A stretch of 64,000 nucleotides of DNA from Tissierella sp. MB52-C2 (GTDB lineage: Bacteria; Bacillota; Clostridia; Tissierellales; Tissierellaceae), in contig NZ_CP133261.1 of assembly GCF_030931715.1 (NCBI RefSeq), positions 1,488,001 through 1,552,000 of the forward strand, in the 5' to 3' direction. A program made the position numbers and the translations under genes. The notes below the pieces were generated by a model. It was given only the letters and a program-made list of their open reading frames with translations, made no database searches and had not been told where the DNA came from. Numbering within the stretch: the stretch's first letter is position 1; each line of letters begins with the position of its first letter. This document shows positions 26,528 to 35,794 of this stretch, in pieces.

Positions 26528-27928
26528 ATGTCAGGCATAAAGATTACAGATACAATTTTAAGAGATGCACATCAGTCTTTAATAGCCACAAGAATGAAAC
26601 TAGAGGATATGCTGCCTATAGCAGAAAAACTTGATAATGTTGGGTTTTATGCTCTTGAAGTATGGGGAGGAGCTACCTTTGATTCTTGTTTAAGATTTTT
26701 AAATGAAGATCCTTGGGAAAGATTAAGAGCATTAAGAAAGGCTTTTAAAAAGACAAAGCTTCAAATGTTATTAAGAGGACAAAACCTTTTAGGATATAGA
26801 CATTATCCAGATGATGTTGTAGAAGAGTTTGTTAAAAAGTCGATAGAAAATGGTATAGATATTATTAGAGTATTTGATGCATTAAATGATCTTAGAAATA
26901 TAAAAACATCTATAGAAGCTACGAAAAAATACGGTGGTCATGCACAGGCTGCTATTTCATACACTACTAGCCCTATACACAATACTGCTTATTATGTAGA
27001 GTTAGCTAAAGATATGGAAAAAATGGGTGTAGATTCTATATGTATTAAAGATATGTCAGGTATTTTATTACCTTATGCAGCTGAAACATTAGTTAAGGAA
27101 ATGAAAAAAGTTGTGAAAGTTCCTATAGAAATTCATTCACACTTTACTAGTGGGTTGGCAAATCAAACTTATATGAAAGCTATAGAAGCTGGAGCAGATA
27201 TAATAGATACGGCGATTTCACCATTGGGAAATGGAACTTCTCAGCCGGCTACTGAACCAATGATTGCATCATTACAAGGTTCTCCATATTATCCAGAGGA
27301 TATTAATATGGAATTATTACTAGAAGTTTCAGATTACTTTAAGAAGTTAAGAGACAAGTATTTAGAGGAAGGTCTACTTAATACTAAGGTGTTAAATGTA
27401 GATGTAAATACTTTAGTATATCAAGTACCAGGTGGAATGCTTTCAAACTTAGTATCTCAGTTAAAAACTCAAGGGAAAGAAGATAAATTTGATGAAGTAT
27501 TACAGGAAGTACCTAGAGTAAGGGAAGATTTTGGTTATCCGCCTTTAGTAACTCCAATGAGTCAAATGGTAGGAACTCAAGCAGTATTTAATGTTATACT
27601 TGGAGAAAGATATAAAATGGTTCCAACAGAGGCTAAAAATTATGTTAAGGGTTTGTATGGAAAACCTACTCTACCTATTTCTGAAGAAATTAGAAAGAAG
27701 ATAATAGGAGACGAAGAAGTATTTACAGGTAGACCTGCTGATTTAATGGAGCCACAATTAAAAGAATTTAGAGATGAAATAAAACAATATATTGAGCAAG
27801 AGGAAGATATATTGACATATGCATTATTCCCACAGATTGCCATAGAGTTTTTTAAACAAAGACAGGCAGCAAAATATAAAATAGAAAATGATTTATTAAA
27901 TCAAGAATATCAAACTCATCCAGTATAA
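26528..27928 (+). CDS. oxaloacetate decarboxylase alpha / pyruvate carboxylase B-type carboxyltransferase, no biotin domain
   Basis: 466 aa. HMGL-like TIM barrel with DTILRDAHQSL (metal Asp), GGATFDSCLRFLNEDPWERL and the conserved second domain (PGGMLSNL...). The family's usual C-terminal biotinyl domain with a K in MKM is missing; the protein ends after the PYC/OADA conserved domain. It therefore needs a separate biotin carrier, like the 5S subunit of transcarboxylase. Neighbouring genes give no carrier; the carrier or decarboxylase membrane subunits must lie elsewhere. Confidence 0.88.
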   Translation: MSGIKITDTILRDAHQSLIATRMKLEDMLPIAEKLDNVGFYALEVWGGATFDSCLRFLNEDPWERLRALRKAFKKTKLQMLLRGQNLLGYRHYPDDVVEEFVKKSIENGIDIIRVFDALNDLRNIKTSIEATKKYGGHAQAAISYTTSPIHNTAYYVELAKDMEKMGVDSICIKDMSGILLPYAAETLVKEMKKVVKVPIEIHSHFTSGLANQTYMKAIEAGADIIDTAISPLGNGTSQPATEPMIASLQGSPYYPEDINMELLLEVSDYFKKLRDKYLEEGLLNTKVLNVDVNTLVYQVPGGMLSNLVSQLKTQGKEDKFDEVLQEVPRVREDFGYPPLVTPMSQMVGTQAVFNVILGERYKMVPTEAKNYVKGLYGKPTLPISEEIRKKIIGDEEVFTGRPADLMEPQLKEFRDEIKQYIEQEEDILTYALFPQIAIEFFKQRQAAKYKIENDLLNQEYQTHPV

Positions 27929-27948
27929 AAAGAAGCCTTAAATAAATG

Positions 27949-28001
27949 AAAAGCACCTCCAAAAGTTAGATAATAAACTTAACTTTTGGAGGTGCTTTTG
28001 T
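27949..28001 (+). terminator. long hairpin after the carboxyltransferase gene
   Basis: 20-bp perfect stem (27949-27968 and 27980-27999, core GCACCTCCAAAAGTTA) with an 11-base loop. It can terminate transcription. The arm sequence TAACTTTTGGAGGTGC also resembles IS3-family tips, so it could be two fused IS ends. Confidence 0.65.
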
Positions 28002-28420
28002 ATAGTCATCCAACATCATAATAAAAAATACACGTTCGGCTGTTTCGAATATGGGTAACTCCTACAATTCATTCAGCTATAAAATCCGTAAAGAAATTTA
28101 TAGCTCCATTCATTGGGAGTAGTATCCAATGAAACAAGGGATAGCAAAGTTGAATTGTAGATACTACCCCTGTCAGGGTTGGCGAGATTTGCACCGACTG
28201 TAAGGAGGTTCAAGTGCGCAACCTACGGCTGGAGTTATTCCATATTCTGCAAATGCACTCTCTTAGTATTTTTTATTATGAATTCGTGTTGGATGCCTAT
28301 ACAATTAAACTTGTTATAAAGATTATCAATGTGAAGTTAAACTTGCAAAAATATATTAATTGGTTAAAAAATGAAATAAATCTTGCAATAGATATTTTGT
28401 TTTGATATTATTATATTAAC
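28002..28420. other. intergenic block with a structured, GC-richer centre; no gene seen
   Basis: 419 bases without a convincing coding frame. The part from about 28030 to 28250 is richer in G+C than its neighbours and has several small stems: TTCATTGG/CCAATGAA (about 28110-28136), AGGTT/AACCT (28205-28225) and GTAGTATC...GATACTAC (28117-28168). It does not match riboswitch or housekeeping RNA classes that I know. The right part (28260-28420) is plain AT-rich spacer leading to kor. Confidence 0.5.
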
Positions 28421-28446
28421 AAATAATGTATAAGGGGGAAATAGAA

Positions 28447-28647
28447 TTGCCAACCAAGACTGATAAATCTCTTACAGTAGATAAAAACTGGTGTAAAGGC
28501 TGTGGAATATGTGTTGCATTTTGTCCTAAAAGTGTACTTGAGATGAAAGATGGCAAGGTTAATATTAAGGATTTAGAATCATGTATACAATGTGGACAGT
28601 GTGAGCTTAGATGTCCTGATTTTGCTATTTATTTGGGAGGTAAATAA
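28447..28647 (+). CDS. korD: 2-oxoacid:ferredoxin oxidoreductase, delta (ferredoxin-like) subunit
   Basis: 66-aa 2[4Fe-4S] protein with two cluster motifs: CKGCGICVAFCP and CIQCGQCELRCP. It carries electrons out of the KorAB core. ATG 28426 has no SD; AAGGGGG (28432-28438) sits 8 bases before the TTG at 28447. First gene of the four-subunit korDABC operon. Confidence 0.88.
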   Translation: MPTKTDKSLTVDKNWCKGCGICVAFCPKSVLEMKDGKVNIKDLESCIQCGQCELRCPDFAIYLGGK

Positions 28648-28648
28648 T

Positions 28649-29806
28649 ATGGCTGATAAAACGATTAAATTAATGCAAGGAAATGAAGCTTGTGTAGAAG
28701 GTGCTATAGCTGCTGGTATGAGATTTTATGCAGGATATCCTATTACCCCATCTACTGAAATTGCAGAATTATCTGCAGAGAAACTGCCTAAAATAGGTGG
28801 TAAATTCATTCAGATGGAAGATGAAATAGCAGGTATTTCTGCCGTTATAGGTGCTTCCATAGCTGGAGAGAAGGTCATGACAGCAACTAGTGGTCCAGGA
28901 TTTTCTTTAAAGCAAGAAGGCTTAGGTTATGCAGTTATAACTGAAGCACCATGTGTAATAGTCAATGTACAAAGAGGTGGACCAAGTACTGGATTACCTA
29001 CTGCTCCTGCTCAAGGAGAGATTATGCAAGCAAGATGGGGAACTCATGGTGATCATTCTATTATAGCCTTATATCCTTGGTCAGTTAAAGAAATATATAA
29101 TACTACTATTAAAGCATTTAACTTGGCAGAAAAATATAGAACTCCAGTTATTCTTTTAATGGATGAAGTTATTGCCCATATGAGAGAAAAAATTGAGATA
29201 CCTAATAATACTGAATTAGAAGTATATAATAGGAAAAAACCAACTTGTTCACCAGAAAACTATAAGCCTTATGAAGTCAAAGAAGGGGATCTGGTTCCAG
29301 AAATGGCTGGATTTGGTGAAGGATATAGGTTCCATGTGACGGGATTAGTACATAGTGAATCAGGTTTCCCCTCTGGAAATGAAAAGGTAGCAGAAAACTT
29401 AATCAACAGACTAATAGATAAAATAGAAGATAATAAGGATGATATAGTTGAAGTAAGCGAATACCTTACTGAGGATTCAGATATTGCCATAGTAGCCTTT
29501 GGTGCAACAGCACGTTCTGCTAAATCAGCAGTAGATACCTTAAGAGAAGATGGTATAAAGGCAGGGTTATTTAGACCTATAACAATTTGGCCATTAGCTG
29601 AAAAAGAATTACTTGAGCTATCAAAGAAAGTAAAACGTATAGTAGTAGTAGAGATGAACATGGGACAATATTATTTAGAAGTTGATAGAATTGCCGGTAA
29701 GTTTACTAAAGTAGAGAAATACGGACGTCTTAATGGGGAGCTAATAACTCCTGAAGAGATTATTTCTTTTGTTAAGGAGGATCAATATGCCAAGTCAACT
29801 AATTAA
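28649..29806 (+). CDS. korA: 2-oxoacid:ferredoxin oxidoreductase, alpha subunit
   Basis: 385 aa. Opens with KLMQGNEACVEGAIAAGMRF and AGYPITPSTEIAE, the pyrimidine-binding domain signature of 2-oxoglutarate/2-oxoisovalerate oxidoreductases, and has the TSGPGFSLKQEG segment. The complex oxidatively decarboxylates a 2-oxoacid to acyl-CoA using ferredoxin. SD GGGAGG; 1 base after korD. Overlaps korB by 20 bases. Whether the substrate is 2-oxoglutarate (Kor) or branched 2-oxoacids (Vor) cannot be told. Confidence 0.9.
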   Translation: MADKTIKLMQGNEACVEGAIAAGMRFYAGYPITPSTEIAELSAEKLPKIGGKFIQMEDEIAGISAVIGASIAGEKVMTATSGPGFSLKQEGLGYAVITEAPCVIVNVQRGGPSTGLPTAPAQGEIMQARWGTHGDHSIIALYPWSVKEIYNTTIKAFNLAEKYRTPVILLMDEVIAHMREKIEIPNNTELEVYNRKKPTCSPENYKPYEVKEGDLVPEMAGFGEGYRFHVTGLVHSESGFPSGNEKVAENLINRLIDKIEDNKDDIVEVSEYLTEDSDIAIVAFGATARSAKSAVDTLREDGIKAGLFRPITIWPLAEKELLELSKKVKRIVVVEMNMGQYYLEVDRIAGKFTKVEKYGRLNGELITPEEIISFVKEDQYAKSTN

Positions 29807-30608
29807 TGAATTTTTTAGAACGGAAAATTTACCGCATATATGGTGTCCAGGTTGTGGTAATGGTATAGTTACAAGAGCTATAGTTAAGGCAATTGATAAT
29901 TTGGGATTAGATAAAGATAAAGTATGTGTAGTATCTGGAATAGGATGTTCTTCAAGGGCTTCAGGATATTTAGATTTTAACACTATGCACACTACTCATG
30001 GCAGGGCTCTAGCTTTTGCTACAGGAATAAAACTTGCAAAGCCAGAATTAACAGTAATAGTTATAACAGGAGATGGAGATTGTTCTGCCATAGGCGGAAA
30101 TCATTTAATTCATGCAGCAAGGAGAAATATAGATATAACTACTATTGTATTCAATAATAGTACTTATGGAATGACAGGGGGACAATATTCTCCTACTACT
30201 CCTACTGGAGATAAGGGAACCACAGCACCTTATGGAAATATTGATATGAATTTTGACCTATGCGAGCTTGCAAAAGCGGCAGGTGGAACTTATGTAAGTA
30301 GAGGAACTATATTTACTGCAAATATGTTAATTAAACAAGTAGAGGAAGGAATTAAGAATAAGGGATTCTCTTTTATAGAGGCTCTTACGACTTGCCCTAC
30401 TTATTATGGTAGAAAGAATAAAAAGGGTGAAGCTGTGGATATGATGAATTATTTAAAAGAAAATGCCATAAATATTGCAGCATATGATAAATTAACAGAT
30501 GAACAGAAAGATGGTAAATTTGTGGTTGGTGAGTTATATAAAAACACTAGAGCTGAGTATGTTGAAGAATATCAAAAAATAATTGAATCTTTTTCAAAGG
30601 AGCGATAA
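29787..30608 (+). CDS. korB: 2-oxoacid:ferredoxin oxidoreductase, beta subunit
   Basis: 273 aa, thiamine-diphosphate subunit: CPGCGNGIVTRA near the N-terminus and GDGDCSAIGGNHLIHAARRN...NN, the TPP/Mg motif. Start ATG 29787 follows AAGGAGG and lies inside the end of korA. One base separates it from korC. Confidence 0.92.
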   Translation: MPSQLINEFFRTENLPHIWCPGCGNGIVTRAIVKAIDNLGLDKDKVCVVSGIGCSSRASGYLDFNTMHTTHGRALAFATGIKLAKPELTVIVITGDGDCSAIGGNHLIHAARRNIDITTIVFNNSTYGMTGGQYSPTTPTGDKGTTAPYGNIDMNFDLCELAKAAGGTYVSRGTIFTANMLIKQVEEGIKNKGFSFIEALTTCPTYYGRKNKKGEAVDMMNYLKENAINIAAYDKLTDEQKDGKFVVGELYKNTRAEYVEEYQKIIESFSKER

Positions 30609-30609
30609 T

Positions 30610-31173
30610 ATGGTACGTCAAGAGTTAAGATTAACTGGTTCAGGAGGTCAAGGACTTATACTAGCAGGAATTATATTAGCAGAAGCAGCCTTATATGATG
30701 GTATGAATGTAGTTCAATCTCAATCTTACGGTCCTGAAGCTAGAGGGGGAGCCAGTAAAGCTGAAGTAATAATTAGCGAAGAAAAAATAAATTATCCCAA
30801 GGTTAATGATTGTGATATAATGCTTACTTTAACACAGGTTGCCTGTGATAAATATATACAATCATTAAAATCAGGCGGAGTATTAATAATGGATAAATCT
30901 TTAGAGAGATTACCTGAAAGAGATGATATAAAAATATATAGAGTTCCTATATTAGAAACTGCAATAGATAAGCTTGGTAAGCCAATGGTAGCTAATATAA
31001 TAGCTTTGGGCAGCATATATGAGCTAACTAAAATAGTAACAAGAGATTCTCTTGAAAGGGCTGTACTTGATAGGGTACCAAGGGGCACAGAAGAGCTTAA
31101 TAAAAGAGCCTTAGAAGAAGGCTTTAATCTAATAGCGGAACATAAGGAAGATTGTTATGGAGATGTATGTTGA
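30610..31173 (+). CDS. korC: 2-oxoacid:ferredoxin oxidoreductase, gamma subunit
   Basis: 187 aa; RLTGSGGQGLILAG at the start and QSYGPEARGGASKAEVIIS are the gamma-domain signatures. SD AAAGGAGCG. Its end overlaps the following RpiR regulator by 17 bases, which ties the regulator to the operon. Confidence 0.92.
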   Translation: MVRQELRLTGSGGQGLILAGIILAEAALYDGMNVVQSQSYGPEARGGASKAEVIISEEKINYPKVNDCDIMLTLTQVACDKYIQSLKSGGVLIMDKSLERLPERDDIKIYRVPILETAIDKLGKPMVANIIALGSIYELTKIVTRDSLERAVLDRVPRGTEELNKRALEEGFNLIAEHKEDCYGDVC

Positions 31174-32047
31174 TTTGATTAAAAATATTCAAAATAGCTT
31201 TAATAGCTTAAGTAAAGGGCAAAGGCTTATAGCTGAATTTATTATAAATAATTATGATAAAGCAGCTTTCATGACTGCTGCAGCTCTTGGAGAAGCAGTT
31301 AACGTAAGTGAATCTACCGTCGTAAGATTTGCAAATACATTGGGTTACGATGGATACAGAGAACTCCAGAAGGAATTGCAGGAACTAGTTAAAAATAAAC
31401 TCACCACAGTTCAAAGACTTACAATGGTGAATAAATATTCAAGCAAAGAAAGTGCATTGAAAAAAGTCATGGAAAAGGATACAGCAAATATAGAAAAGAC
31501 TATAAATGAAATAGAATATGGTGCATTTCAAGAAGCCACAGACTTAATATTGCAGGCAGAAAATGTTTATATTCTTGGATTAAGATCCTCATCATTTTTA
31601 GCAGGATACTTAGGATTTTATCTTAATTTTTTAATTAAAAGAGTTGCGGTAATTACTTCAGGGCCTAATGATGTATTTGAACAATTATTAAAGGCTGATT
31701 CAAAAGATGTAATTATTGGAATTAGTTATCCAAGATATTCTAAAAGAACTCTAGAAGCTTTAGAATTTTGCAAGGACAAAGAATGTAAAATTATTAGTAT
31801 AACTGATAGTTTACTTTCTCCGGCTTCTAAGTATGCTGATATTGCATTGATTGCCAGTAGTGATATGCTTTCCTTTGTAGACTCATTAGTAGCTCCAATG
31901 AGTCTAATAAATGCCTTAATAGTAACCATTGGTATGGAAAAAAGAGACGATATACAATCATCCTTTGAAGACCTAGAAAGCATATGGAAAAGATTTAATG
32001 TATACAACATAAATAATAAAGAATCATCAAATAAAAACGATATTTAA
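31157..32047 (+). CDS. MurR/RpiR-family transcriptional regulator
   Basis: 296 aa. N-terminal helix-turn-helix (FMTAAALGEAVNVSESTVVRFANTLGY region) and C-terminal SIS sugar-phosphate-binding domain (VYILGLRSSSFLAGYLG...IGISYPRYSKRTLEAL). Overlaps korC, so it is co-transcribed. Members sense phosphosugars or related ligands. A 26-base inverted repeat lies 34 bases downstream of its stop and is a candidate operator. Confidence 0.9.
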   Translation: MEMYVDLIKNIQNSFNSLSKGQRLIAEFIINNYDKAAFMTAAALGEAVNVSESTVVRFANTLGYDGYRELQKELQELVKNKLTTVQRLTMVNKYSSKESALKKVMEKDTANIEKTINEIEYGAFQEATDLILQAENVYILGLRSSSFLAGYLGFYLNFLIKRVAVITSGPNDVFEQLLKADSKDVIIGISYPRYSKRTLEALEFCKDKECKIISITDSLLSPASKYADIALIASSDMLSFVDSLVAPMSLINALIVTIGMEKRDDIQSSFEDLESIWKRFNVYNINNKESSNKNDI

Positions 32048-32061
32048 TATATCGTTTTTAT
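32033..32061 (+). terminator. terminator of the korDABC-rpiR operon
   Basis: 11-bp stem AAAAACGATAT / ATATCGTTTTT around the stop codon (32033-32043, 32049-32059), loop of 5, followed by AT-rich sequence. Confidence 0.75.
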
Positions 32062-32080
32062 TTGATATAATATATCATAA

Positions 32081-32108
32081 TAAATGTTATCATAAATGAT
32101 AACATTTA
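32081..32108. promoter_or_regulatory. 26-base inverted repeat, candidate operator
   Basis: Perfect 13-bp arms TAAATGTTATCAT / ATGATAACATTTA around AA. It lies upstream of the phosphatase gene's -10 (TTGTTATAAT at 32123-32132). Size and perfect symmetry suit a dimeric repressor; the adjacent RpiR regulator is one candidate. The sequence is not a Rex, Fur or PerR consensus I can match. Confidence 0.55.
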
Positions 32109-32172
32109 TTTATAGATAAAATTTGTTATAATATAAATACTATTACAAAAGAAAATTATAGAGGTGATACGA

Positions 32173-32787
32173 TTGACTAAAATATTTTTAATAAGACATG
32201 GACAATCAGAATGGAATAAATTGAATAAAATTCAAGGACAGAAAAATACCATATTAACAGAACTTGGAGAAAAACAAGCTGCCCATATGGGAAATAGGTT
32301 AATTGAGGAAAACATAGACATAATATATAGTAGTGATTTAAAGAGAGCCTATGATACGGCGAAAATCATATCTAATATAATAAATAAACCTCTAATATCT
32401 AGCGAAGCCATTAGAGAAATAAACTTTGGACAATGGGAAGGCTTAAATACAGAGGAACTACAAGAGAAGTATAAAAATCAGTATCGCACATGGACTAAAG
32501 AACCAGATAAATTAAATATGGATGGAGCTGAAACTCTAGAGGATTTAAAGCATAGGGGTATGAAATATATAGAAAATATAGTTAAGGAAAATCAAAATAA
32601 AAATATTGCAATAGTGTCTCACGGAGTTATGTTAAAGGTCATTATTCTAGGATTGCTAGGTGTTGAGATGTCACATTATAAAAATATATCTTTAAATAAT
32701 GTATCCCTTAGTATAGTAGAGTGTAGAACTTATAATAATGTCCTAACATTATTAAATGATACTTCACATTTAAAGGAGCTAATATAA
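32173..32787 (+). CDS. histidine phosphatase (phosphoglycerate mutase-like)
   Basis: 204 aa; RHG at residues 8-10 (catalytic His9), SSDLKRAYDTA, and HGVMLK with the second His. Family members include cofactor-dependent mutase-like enzymes, alpha-ribazole phosphatase and broad phosphatases; the substrate is not identifiable. GTG at 32164 lies inside the SD GAGGTG, so the TTG at 32173 is chosen. The next gene begins at the very next base after the stop. Confidence 0.85.
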   Translation: MTKIFLIRHGQSEWNKLNKIQGQKNTILTELGEKQAAHMGNRLIEENIDIIYSSDLKRAYDTAKIISNIINKPLISSEAIREINFGQWEGLNTEELQEKYKNQYRTWTKEPDKLNMDGAETLEDLKHRGMKYIENIVKENQNKNIAIVSHGVMLKVIILGLLGVEMSHYKNISLNNVSLSIVECRTYNNVLTLLNDTSHLKELI

Positions 32788-34014
32788 ATGAACAAAAGTG
32801 AAAAAATAGGAATAATAGGAGCAGGACCAGCTGGAATAATAGCGGCAGGAATTGCAGGATCTCGAGGAAAAGATGTTACTTTAATTGAAAAAAATGAAAG
32901 AATAGGTAAAAAGCTTTTTATTACAGGGAAGGGCAGATGTAATATTACTAATGATTCTCCAATTGAAGATTTTTTTGATAATGTAATGAAGAACAAGAAT
33001 TTTCTATACAGTGGGTTTTATAGCTTTAGCAATATAGATATACTAAATTTACTTCATGGCTATGGATTAAGAACAAAAGTAGAAAGAGGAAATAGAGTAT
33101 TTCCACAAAGTGATAAATCATCTGATGTAATTAAAGCTTTACAGAAATTCTTAGATCATAATAATGTCAATCTAGTTTTAAATACAAATGTAACATCAAT
33201 TTATTACAATAATTCCAAATTCATAATAAAATCAAATGATAAGGAAATGAGTTTCGATAAGTTAATAATTGCTGCTGGAGGGGCTTCTTATCCTGCAACT
33301 GGTTCAACGGGAGATGGATATAAGTTTTCTAAGAGATTAGGCCATAAGATTACTGAGTTAAAACCATCCTTAGTTCCTATTGAAGTCAATGAAGAATGGA
33401 TTAAAGAATTACAAGGCTTATCTCTCAAAAATGTAACTATATCTGCATATGCAAAAAATAAGCTTTTATATAATGAATTTGGCGAAATGATTTTCACCCA
33501 CTATGGTGTTTCAGGTCCTATTGTATTATCTATGAGTAATTCTTTGCATAACTATACAAATGGCAAGATTGATTTAAAAATTGACTTAAAACCAGCATTA
33601 GATGAAAAAAAATTAGACGACAGAATATTAAGAGATTTTCAGATATACAATAATAAATATATAAGAAATGCATTGGATGATTTATTGCCTCAAAGGCTAA
33701 TACCGACTATAATATCTTTGTCCGATATAGACCCAGAGAAGACAGTAAATCAAATTACTAAGGAGGAAAGAACAAGGCTATTAAATAATATAAAGGGGCT
33801 TACCTTTACATTCAAGTCCTTTAGACCAATAGAAGAAGCCATAATTACATCAGGAGGAGTATCTACTAAGGAGATAAATCCATCTACCATGGAATCAAAA
33901 TTAATTTCAGGACTATATTTTGCTGGAGAAGTTATTGATGTTGATGCTTTAACAGGTGGGTACAATTTACAAATTGCTTATTCCACAGGCTATTTAGCTG
34001 GAAGTAATATATAA
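32788..34014 (+). CDS. HI0933/BaiN-family NAD(P)/FAD-dependent oxidoreductase
   Basis: 408-aa flavoprotein: N-terminal dinucleotide fold GIIGAGPAGIIAAGIAG, then the family signature GKKLFITGKGRCNITN, AAGGASYPATGSTGDG, and the C-terminal GEVIDVDALTGGYNLQIA. Members are related to YtfP/YhiN; some clostridial ones (BaiN) act on bile-acid intermediates, but most are uncharacterised. Abuts the phosphatase gene without spacer. Confidence 0.88.
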   Translation: MNKSEKIGIIGAGPAGIIAAGIAGSRGKDVTLIEKNERIGKKLFITGKGRCNITNDSPIEDFFDNVMKNKNFLYSGFYSFSNIDILNLLHGYGLRTKVERGNRVFPQSDKSSDVIKALQKFLDHNNVNLVLNTNVTSIYYNNSKFIIKSNDKEMSFDKLIIAAGGASYPATGSTGDGYKFSKRLGHKITELKPSLVPIEVNEEWIKELQGLSLKNVTISAYAKNKLLYNEFGEMIFTHYGVSGPIVLSMSNSLHNYTNGKIDLKIDLKPALDEKKLDDRILRDFQIYNNKYIRNALDDLLPQRLIPTIISLSDIDPEKTVNQITKEERTRLLNNIKGLTFTFKSFRPIEEAIITSGGVSTKEINPSTMESKLISGLYFAGEVIDVDALTGGYNLQIAYSTGYLAGSNI

Positions 34015-34090
34015 AAAATAGAATACAATAAAGCTAAAACTCCTTGTCTACAGTGAGGATTTAATATATAATAATTAAGGAAGTGATATT

Positions 34091-34459
34091 ATGAAAATTG
34101 TATCTATTCGAGGTGCCATTACAGTAAAAGAAAATTCAGTTGAAAATATATTAGATAGTACTAAGGAGTTATTAACTGAAATCGAAAAGCAAAATAATTT
34201 AGATAGGGCAAAGGTTGTCAGTATAATATTTTCTTGTACTTATGATTTAGATAAAGTATATCCTGCTAGAGCTGCTAGAGATATGGGCTATATTCATGTG
34301 GGACTTATGTGTTTTAATGAGATGAAAGTAGAAGGAAACCTCAAAAAATGCATTAGAATAATGATTATTTATAATTCTGATATATCTCAAGAAGATATTA
34401 AACATATCTATTTGCGGGATGCAAAAGTTTTAAGACCTGATTTATCAAACAATCCTTAA
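34091..34459 (+). CDS. aroH: chorismate mutase, AroH type
   Basis: 122 aa; the N-terminus MKIVSIRGAITVKENS with the active-site Arg7 of AroH, FSCTYDLDKVYPARAAR, and IYLRDAKVLRPDL match monofunctional chorismate mutase. It converts chorismate to prephenate for Phe/Tyr synthesis. Weak hairpin AGCCACC/GGTGGTT plus TTATTATTTT follows (34459-34484). Confidence 0.95.
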   Translation: MKIVSIRGAITVKENSVENILDSTKELLTEIEKQNNLDRAKVVSIIFSCTYDLDKVYPARAARDMGYIHVGLMCFNEMKVEGNLKKCIRIMIIYNSDISQEDIKHIYLRDAKVLRPDLSNNP

Positions 34460-34513
34460 GCCACCCAAAGGTGGTTATTATTTTGTATTGAAGGTAATTT
34501 TAGGAGGGGTATA

Positions 34514-35176
34514 ATGAATAAGAATATTACAATTGCCATAGATGGACCAGCAGGGGCAGGCAAAAGTACAGTTGCAAAGAAAATAGCAGAGATTTTATCT
34601 TTTGAATATATAGATACAGGTGCGATGTATAGAGCTTTAACTTTTAAGGTATTAAATTTAGGTTTAGATCCTAAATCTGTTGATGATGTTATAGATACCA
34701 TGAAAAGTACTTCGATTGATTTTAGAAATAATCATATTTACCTCGATAACGTTCAAATAGATAGAGAAATAAGAGAAAACATTATAAATCAAAATGTTTC
34801 CTATGTTGCTAAAATCAAAGAAGTAAGAGAAGGAATGGTAAAGATTCAGCGCGAATTAGCTAAAACCAAATCAGTAGTTATGGACGGTAGAGATATAGCT
34901 ACAGTAGTTTTTCCCAATGCAGACTTTAAGTTTTTTATTACTGCAAGTGTTGAAGAAAGAGCTAATAGAAGATATAAAGAACTTATTGAAAAAGGTGAAA
35001 AAGATATATCATATGAAAATATAAAAAAAGAAATAGAATCTAGAGATAAAATAGATAGTACAAGAGAAATCGCCCCTTTAGTAGAGAGTAAGGATGCTTA
35101 TAGATTAGATACTACCGATAAAACTATAGATGAATGTGTAGAAGAAATAATTTCAATAGTCAGTAGTGGGAGGTAG
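34514..35176 (+). CDS. cmk: cytidylate kinase
   Basis: 220 aa; P-loop AIDGPAGAGKST, EYIDTGAMYRALT, and MDGRDIATVVFPNADFKFF are the Cmk signature. It phosphorylates CMP/dCMP. SD TAGGAGGGG. First gene of cmk-plsC-ispH/rpsA, a frequent clostridial order. Confidence 0.96.
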   Translation: MNKNITIAIDGPAGAGKSTVAKKIAEILSFEYIDTGAMYRALTFKVLNLGLDPKSVDDVIDTMKSTSIDFRNNHIYLDNVQIDREIRENIINQNVSYVAKIKEVREGMVKIQRELAKTKSVVMDGRDIATVVFPNADFKFFITASVEERANRRYKELIEKGEKDISYENIKKEIESRDKIDSTREIAPLVESKDAYRLDTTDKTIDECVEEIISIVSSGR

Positions 35177-35179
35177 GAG

Positions 35180-35794
35180 ATGAGCTTTTATAAAGTAGTA
35201 AAGACAGCAGCAGGATTTGTCTTTAAGATAATATATAGAATAGAAGTCCATGGAGAAGAAAATATTCCTATGGATGGCAGACTAGTATTATGTTCAAATC
35301 ATATACATAATTTTGATCCACTTATTTTATCTATAGTATTCCCAAGAGAAGTTTCCTGGATGGCAAAGAAACAACTATTTAAAAGTAAAACATTATCATC
35401 TTTATTAAAAAAACTAGGTGCATTTCCTGTAGATAGAGAAGAATCCGATTTATCAGCAATTAAAAATGCTCTAAAGGTTCTAAAAAAAGAAGGAGTATTG
35501 GGAATGTTTCCAGAAGGTACTAGAGTTAAAGAGTTTAATTTAAAGAACGCAAAACCAGGAATTTCATTAATAAGTATAAAATCACGTTCTAGGGTTCTGC
35601 CTGTTTATATTGAAGGGAATTATAAAATTTTTAGAAAAATTAAAGTTTATTTTGGAAAACCTATTGATTTCTCAAAATATTATGATGAAAAACTAGGTAC
35701 AGAGGAGTATAGCCGATTGAGTCAGGAAATTTTGCAATCAATATATTCAAATAAATATAAGGAGGAAGGCAAAATTGGAGATAATCATAGCTGA
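35180..35794 (+). CDS. plsC: 1-acyl-sn-glycerol-3-phosphate acyltransferase
   Basis: 204 aa; acyltransferase motif I NHIHNFDP (NHX4D), motif III MFPEGTR. Makes phosphatidic acid at the membrane. Starts 3 bases after cmk and overlaps ispH by 20 bases. Confidence 0.94.
   Translation: MSFYKVVKTAAGFVFKIIYRIEVHGEENIPMDGRLVLCSNHIHNFDPLILSIVFPREVSWMAKKQLFKSKTLSSLLKKLGAFPVDREESDLSAIKNALKVLKKEGVLGMFPEGTRVKEFNLKNAKPGISLISIKSRSRVLPVYIEGNYKIFRKIKVYFGKPIDFSKYYDEKLGTEEYSRLSQEILQSIYSNKYKEEGKIGDNHS

Noticed and set aside
28214-28405. Open frame of 63 codons starting with GTG
   Set aside because: Begins within the structured block, has no SD at proper distance beyond a chance AAGGAGG, and no family resemblance.
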